A stretch of 25,452 nt of DNA from Paramacrobiotus richtersi (Eukaryota > Tardigrada > Eutardigrada > Parachela > Macrobiotidae): assembly GCA_034698045.1 (NCBI GenBank), contig JAQGAU010000632.1, forward strand, positions 1 to 25,452. The letters are read 5' to 3'. This document shows positions 20,687-25,452 of the stretch, one piece after another. The stretch's first letter is position 1, and the number at the start of each line of letters is the position of its first letter. A model generated the notes under the pieces. It was not told the DNA's origin and made no database searches. It was given only the letters and a program-made list of their open reading frames with translations. Position numbers and translations under genes: made by a program.

Positions 20687-21475
20687 TTATTTAGGTTTGT
20701 CGAAGGTTCCTGCGCCCTTGTAGCCACCGACAAAGCCGTCATTCTTCGCAACATCTTCCCGGCCTTCTATACCTTTGCCTTTTCCCTCGGCGTCAAAGCG
20801 CTCTTTATGACTCCCGGTGTATTTACTGGTGTCGGTTAAACGATCGACTGCTCCAGCGTCACTAACAGCCTGAAAAAATATGTATAATGTTTGTCTAACA
20901 ATCATGCTTTTACAAAATACATCTATAATCTGTGAAAACTGATTGATCGATCAACTCCTTACAGTCGTATTTGTTGTTCCCGGACCGCTACGACTTTTCA
21001 GTTTCCCGACAATTTTCTGCAGTTCACCCGTCGGGTCTTCCTTATTTGCTGCTTCCGCCAACAATCCCAGAAACTGTTTGAACTTGTCAAAAGTCATTGT
21101 TTTCTCGCTATTTCTGAAAGAAATTAACGTCCGCTCACAGGTGAGATATTGCCATTAAGCTCGGATGTCAGCGTTATCGGATATGAGTTGGGTGTTTAAC
21201 ATCTTTCGTTGTGGGTTATCAACATCTATGTGTTTACTTGAAAGTTTAACCTTCTTATTCGGCCTGGAAATAGCTCACCCAACAACTTTCTTGAAAGTAA
21301 TGCTCGTGTCCGTGGTTGTAATCTTCTTTCCAAAAACCTCAGCTTCCTTGAGCCATTTGTCCGCATTTTTCAGTGCCATGTTATTCCCAGTGAAGTTCTT
21401 GTCCCCAAACTTGCCATATGCATCGAAGCCAGGCTTCAGATCGGCGTCGCTAATTTTGCTTAGATCGGCCGGCAT
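20687..21475 (-). CDS. TPPP3: Tubulin polymerization-promoting protein family member (TPPP3-like, short p25-alpha)
   Basis: Three exons on the minus strand: 21475-21279 (ATG; donor GTGAGC), 21113-20963 (acceptor TTTCAG; donor GTAAGG) and 20869-20687 (acceptor TTTTTTCAG; stop TAA). They give 176 residues, the length of human TPPP3. The N-terminal half has the EF-hand-like p25-alpha core ([53 protein letters not shown]). The C-terminal part carries the family signature [20 protein letters not shown], a GKGKGIEGR stretch and a [10 protein letters not shown] ending. Family knowledge: TPPPs bind and bundle microtubules; short forms lack the long disordered N-terminal tail of vertebrate TPPP1. The only ATG upstream of the conserved core is at 21475, in an A-rich context. 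Whether it is orthologous to TPPP3 or to the ancestor of all vertebrate TPPPs cannot be decided here, so the symbol is a closest-match label. Confidence 0.95.
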
Positions 21476-21888
21476 TTTTAGTAGAAGCAGTCCTAACCCA
21501 GTCAAATGGCAGCTTATTGCTGTCTGATAATAATTTTTTTAAATTATCGCACGTTATATTACAGAATCTCTACAATGAAATATCCGGTAATCCTAAAATT
21601 CCAATGGGTTATGTATGATGTAAGTTGCACTTCTAAACACAGACGACAGTTAACACCCAGCGGGATATAATATTATTGTTACGATGGTGATACAATGGAA
21701 AACAACGGCATGGATAATACTTTTGGAAGACATCAGTTGACTCGCATGTGACTAGTGAATACCGGTCGTTGCAACTGGCTAAAATTTATATGCCGCATTA
21801 GGGTTTGATGGGATAAACTTTTAGCGCTTTTAGCGCTTTTATCAAAGCACAAAACCAAACAATTTAAACACGATAAAAGGTCACAAAT
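21476..21888. other. Intergenic region between TPPP and the protease gene
   Basis: It contains the TPPP promoter and 5' leader and the 3' UTR of the protease gene, both on the minus strand. A small direct repeat TTTTAGCGC occurs twice at about 21821-21840. No canonical AATAAA was found on the minus strand and no coding exon is supported. Confidence 0.55.
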
Positions 21889-24654
21889 TTAGTAAGAAAA
21901 TAGAAACGCTAGTAGTAACCAAAAGAGAATAAACGGAGTGGTGTTAACAATACTGCAGGCGACACCAAGCCTGCCAGCCACTCCAACGAGCCGGATAACT
22001 GGAACAGGCACATCCTCGTCGTACCTAGGCATGATCTGTACCTTATCCACCGTTGTGTTGGTCAGCCAGCCAACTCTTGCTTTAGCGTAGACAGTTCGTG
22101 CAATGAACGGGAGCATCGAGCGCGCTCGAGCGTACACTCCCGGGTACACGTCTGCACATCCACTGTTCATAACATTAAAGAAGTTATTCACCAGAAAAAC
22201 AGAACTGTTGAATTGTAATCAGAACACGCGTTTTTACAGTATTAATGACATAATTATGGTTTCGCATGCGGACTTGCTGCGCATGGGCTAGTTAAACTCG
22301 TGAAATGAGAAGTTGGTGAGCTGTTTCATACGTTTGATGCCGGCTGCAAGTCTATGCCAACTTACAATCCAAATGATGTGATGCCATGAAGAACCCATTG
22401 AGAATCGGAGGTATCCTGGCGCTTACATATTAGAGGTCCTCCACTGTCTCCTTGGCATCTAGATGATAAAAACTACTTGCATTTCTTTCACTCAATGAAA
22501 AAAACTTTTTTTGCCGGCTGTACGCCCATGTGAATGTTGCAATATGACTCGCTACAACAAGATATTCACTATGGAGTATCGCCAGTAACATACGTGTCGT
22601 TTCCTTCGGAGTAGGCGCACACGGTCTCCGGTGATATCTCGATTTCAGAAGAGCATTTGGACTTTGCAACGATATCAAGCGGCGCCTGCATCAGCTGATT
22701 CGGATATTCTGGGCTTCGTGTGATAGTTGCCTCAGCGTTATATTGCGTAACAGATCCGCAGCCGGCCGTAAAGCACTTCTCGTGGATCTGGGCAACATCG
22801 TTCGCTCTGGGCAGACAAACTGGCTTGACGTCGTTTGAGAACGCCAACGGCTAGAGTATAAAAAACCCGGAATGTCGACTGTTCGCTATGATATTCTGCA
22901 GTGTGTTCGAAGCTTACCCGGCTCAAAACAAGCAAGCAATAATCATTTTGGTTTGCTCGGTGCGATTTATATTCTGGGTGCGGGATTACTGCCTGAACTG
23001 TTTCCGTCGCTGGCGATAAACCGCATGACTCGGGCTTTAATGCAACTCGGACTTGCGCCGGTCTAAAAAAATCAAGCCAAACAAGTTCCACCTGAATTAG
23101 CGGTACTATAACACAAGGAGTAAACGTGACTGCCTGTAAAAAAACCATACTGTACTAAATCGTTTCCATTAAGGCAGCAGTGTGCGGCGGTTGCGATCCA
23201 TTGTGGCGCCACCTAATATGGGTTCGCACGTATCATTTCATGCTAAGGTAAGGCAGCGAAAGGTGCAATCGCCATCGTCACGTACTATAGATCCACCACA
23301 GATGGCACCGCCAATAGACAGTCGCACTTGCCATGGCCAAGACTGGCTTTTAACCTGCAACCATCGACAAATAAGTAAAGTTCCACGCATTTGCGCTACT
23401 GTTCCGATGGATTAACTTTTGTTCCACCAATTATGCGGTTTTCATTTGTTCGCTCGGAGAAATCAATCTGCCCCTTTGGTTTTCCACAGTCCATGGAACA
23501 AATTTCGTCTTCTCCTTCGGCACAATCCCTTATTCCTACCATATACCATTAAATATCATACGAAGTTTTTTGCAAAACATGTTGAAATAGAGAAACGAAC
23601 CGTCACAGATTCGGTCATTAGAAACGCAAACAGAAGCCTTAGATGGACAGACGAAATCCGCCTTCCCGCACGATGATCCTAGGCAGATGAAAATCTAACC
23701 GACTGTCGCAGCAGTGGGATATTTTGCGGCATTTTGTTTACTGGATATTTCCAGATCAAACCCGGCGCCAGAACTCCCGTCAGCCGATGCATCAAACATG
23801 ACTACCTTTCAAAAACGAAAAAATCGACTTCGTACGTATAAAACTAAGATGCGTAAAATAAAACACTGACCACACTGTCGCTGTACGAAAGAAGATCGAT
23901 TTGTGCTTTGTTGCAGAATTTCCCAATGGCAAAATATGGATCTGATCCAAAAGCAACATTTGTTAATGGGATACTTTTTGTGCATTTGACCTTCTTACAT
24001 ACACTTCACATCCCAAACCGTTAGGCGATCAATATCGCAGTCTTTGGTTTCAGAATCAGAATTCTCCGGAGCGAGAGAAAAATACTTCGACTGGATCTGT
24101 TTAAAAAAAATGCACCGGTTTTGCTGGATACCATAATTTCTATGATTCTGTCAAAATACAAGTGGACAAATTGTATTCTCTGTATAATGGCACACTTTTA
24201 TATTGGAAAATAGTATTGCAGGAAAAACACAACATTTATGGAATGACGACAATGACAATGCCGATCCGCGTAATCTGGTAGACTGGTACCCGTACACAAC
24301 AACAAGGCACAGTGAAAATACGCTGTCATGCCTTCGAAACGCATTGTACTCGTACAGTATGTGCGTGCAAGCAGTTAGCTTTATAAAGTTTCTCTCGATT
24401 ACAAAGGAACCGACCCTTATCGGACTTCCGGACCCAGAAATCCAGTAAGACATCCTGGACGTTTTCGGATAAGGATTCGGATAATTCGGAGACTGTAATC
24501 GTTTTGTACCATCGGTATTAGTTATGAGTATGACATTCGACGCAGGAACGTCCGAAGGAAATTTGTCCAGAAGTACTACTGCACCGAACAGAAGCATGAA
24601 GTTTAGTACACTGAAGTCAAGATGAATAATAGTAGAACAGCAAATTCTGATCAT
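21889..24654 (-). CDS. Secreted or GPI-anchored CUB-LDLa-trypsin serine protease
   Basis: Twelve exons: 24654-24403, 24096-24003, 23941-23871, 23805-23742, 23678-23601, 23535-23417, 23354-23286, 23212-23151, 23062-22918, 22850-22594, 22458-22366 and 22162-21889. They sum to 525 codons plus stop. A hydrophobic start (signal peptide; the ATG at 24597 is an alternative) precedes a CUB domain (about 46-160) and an LDL-receptor class A module. That module has six cysteines (C164, C171, C178, C185, C191, C199) and acidic calcium-binding residues. The activation site is R219-IIGG. The trypsin domain has His260 (TAAHC), Asp310 (NDYCLLVL), Ser409 (GDSGGPL) and Asp403 at the specificity-pocket position 189, so cleavage after Arg/Lys is expected. 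Cys203 and Cys330 should tether the light chain after activation. The C-terminus ends in a hydrophobic run ([12 protein letters not shown]) with no basic tail, as in GPI signals. Several donors (GTTAAT, GTTCGT, GTCAGT) are weak but phase and homology require them. Confidence 0.93.
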
Positions 24655-25197
24655 GATACGGTAGTAAGATTTCTGAAAGCTGTCACGATTCTGGAATATA
24701 ACAGAAAGTTCTGCTTTTATACGTCTGATTTTATACGTAGTTTGTTACTGTTGTGCCAGTCCAGGTTGCAGATCCGCATCGCGGGACTCAATGTGTGTTG
24801 CTTAGATTCTACAAACAATTAGGACTGTACGGCTTCGACTTTTTTACCATTTAGAGATTTAAGCTGCAGATGATTTGATGCGAACGAACGCAGGAATTAG
24901 TACAGAAATTTGAGCTAAAATTAGAAGTGTTACTCATGTATACTTTTGCGAGCGGAGCCTCACTGACATCGTACTAGCGCAGTCGGAAAAGTCTACCAAC
25001 AAACCCGTTCTAATCTTGCGAGTCTAGAGAACTGTAATTCCGGGTACAAAGTTTCAGTTCAGCTCAAACCTGCTTACGCTACACTAAAGCTAAACTACTA
25101 CCTTCGTAAAATGGGTTATACATAGGTTACTTCTTATCGCTAAACCTACTTATACTCATCGTGAGATAATGTCTAGCAGCCATTAATTAGAAAAGGC
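24655..25197. other. Intergenic region, nothing supported
   Basis: This lies upstream of the protease gene on the minus strand, so it should include its promoter. I see no TATA box at a convincing distance, no coding exon, no RNA gene and no repeat of note. Confidence 0.5.
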
Positions 25198-25393
25198 TTA
25201 AAATTGTTTTGACTGCGAACAATCCATTGAAAATGTCGTGCTCGGCTGTCGTCCACGGTCAAATAGTTGCATTTTTGCATCCGTATCGTTTTCCGCAGCC
25301 ATAAGGCAACAACGTTTACCACACCTCTTGGATCTAGAATCCCGAGGGTTCGGCTGCTCTTGCTTTTCAGTCTTATGGTTTATTGGTTTTAAG
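25198..25393 (-). CDS. Possible terminal exon of a gene beyond the right edge
   Basis: On the minus strand, after a candidate acceptor CGCTCTAG, a frame runs about 65 codons to TAA at 25200-25198. It is hydrophilic and basic at first (DLKPINHKTEKQEQPN, then SKRCGKRCCL) and has no recognisable domain. No ATG starts it convincingly, so it would have to be a last exon whose upstream exons lie outside the window. An open frame of this length occurs by chance easily, hence the low confidence. Confidence 0.25.
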
Positions 25394-25452
25394 TCCGCAG
25401 ACACTAGAGCGACGCTCTACTTGAAGCAGCAGACTCAAACAAGGCACCGTAA

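Noticed and set aside
21165..21527. Plus-strand open frame of 120 codons with hydrophobic segments
   Set aside because: Antisense to the first TPPP exon; the TPPP match on the minus strand explains the conservation-like composition.
22738..23148. Continuous minus-strand frame of 136 codons through the protease region
   Set aside because: It reads through introns of the protease gene. Only 23062-22918 is exon; the flanking sequence breaks the trypsin alignment and has good splice sites.
24151..24402. Continuation of the first protease exon frame into Cys/Leu/Val-rich sequence
   Set aside because: This is read-through into the intron after 24403. The CUB alignment resumes only in the exon starting at 24096.
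1..25452. tRNA genes, rRNA, CRISPR arrays, transposases, viral genes
   Set aside because: I looked for T-loop-like motifs, regular spacer-repeat arrays and mobile-element protein motifs on both strands and found nothing convincing. Covariance-model and profile searches would be decisive but could not be run.

Overview
The window is nuclear DNA of a multicellular animal. Coding sequence is broken into many short exons with GT/AG introns (often 50-250 bp). No operons or prokaryotic signals are seen. The recognisable genes are animal-type: CEP131 (centriolar satellite/cilium), RAB3GAP2, a TPPP/p25-alpha protein of the short TPPP3 type, and a CUB-LDLa-trypsin secreted protease. Dense gene packing, small introns and moderate GC suggest a compact invertebrate genome. 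A tardigrade-like ecdysozoan is my best guess, but this is inference and no single marker proves it.

Layout: (1) 1-3050, minus strand, a CEP131 homologue running off the left edge, 11 exons in the window. (2) 4386-4891, minus strand, a two-exon gene for an 85-residue secreted protein, with a TATA box and poly(A) signal. (3) 6579-7420, plus strand, a three-exon gene for a 205-residue protein of unknown family. (4) 9729-17740, plus strand, RAB3GAP2 in 12 exons (1369 codons, close to the human length). Its three long 5' introns are filled with unrelated AT-rich tandem repeats. (5) 18160-19762, minus strand, four exons, a 414-residue Cys/Pro/Arg-rich protein of unknown family, tail-to-tail with RAB3GAP2. 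(6) 19983-20529, plus strand, a possible fragment of an unrecognised gene. (7) 20687-21475, minus strand, TPPP family, 176 residues. (8) 21889-24654, minus strand, 12 exons, a 525-residue protease: signal peptide, CUB, LDL-receptor class A, trypsin domain with intact triad, and a hydrophobic C-terminus like a GPI signal. (9) 25198-25393, minus strand, a doubtful terminal exon of a gene beyond the right edge.

Exon models were built by hand from splice sites, reading phase and remembered family sequences. For every multi-exon gene the summed exon lengths are a multiple of three. The genes do not form one pathway. CEP131 and TPPP both concern microtubule structures, RAB3GAP2 acts in Rab3/Rab18 membrane traffic, and the protease is extracellular. 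I found no convincing tRNA, rRNA, CRISPR array, transposase or viral gene. I see no clear new biological system; the most notable items are the uncharacterised genes, the intronic minisatellites, a 37-bp palindrome and the modified protease.
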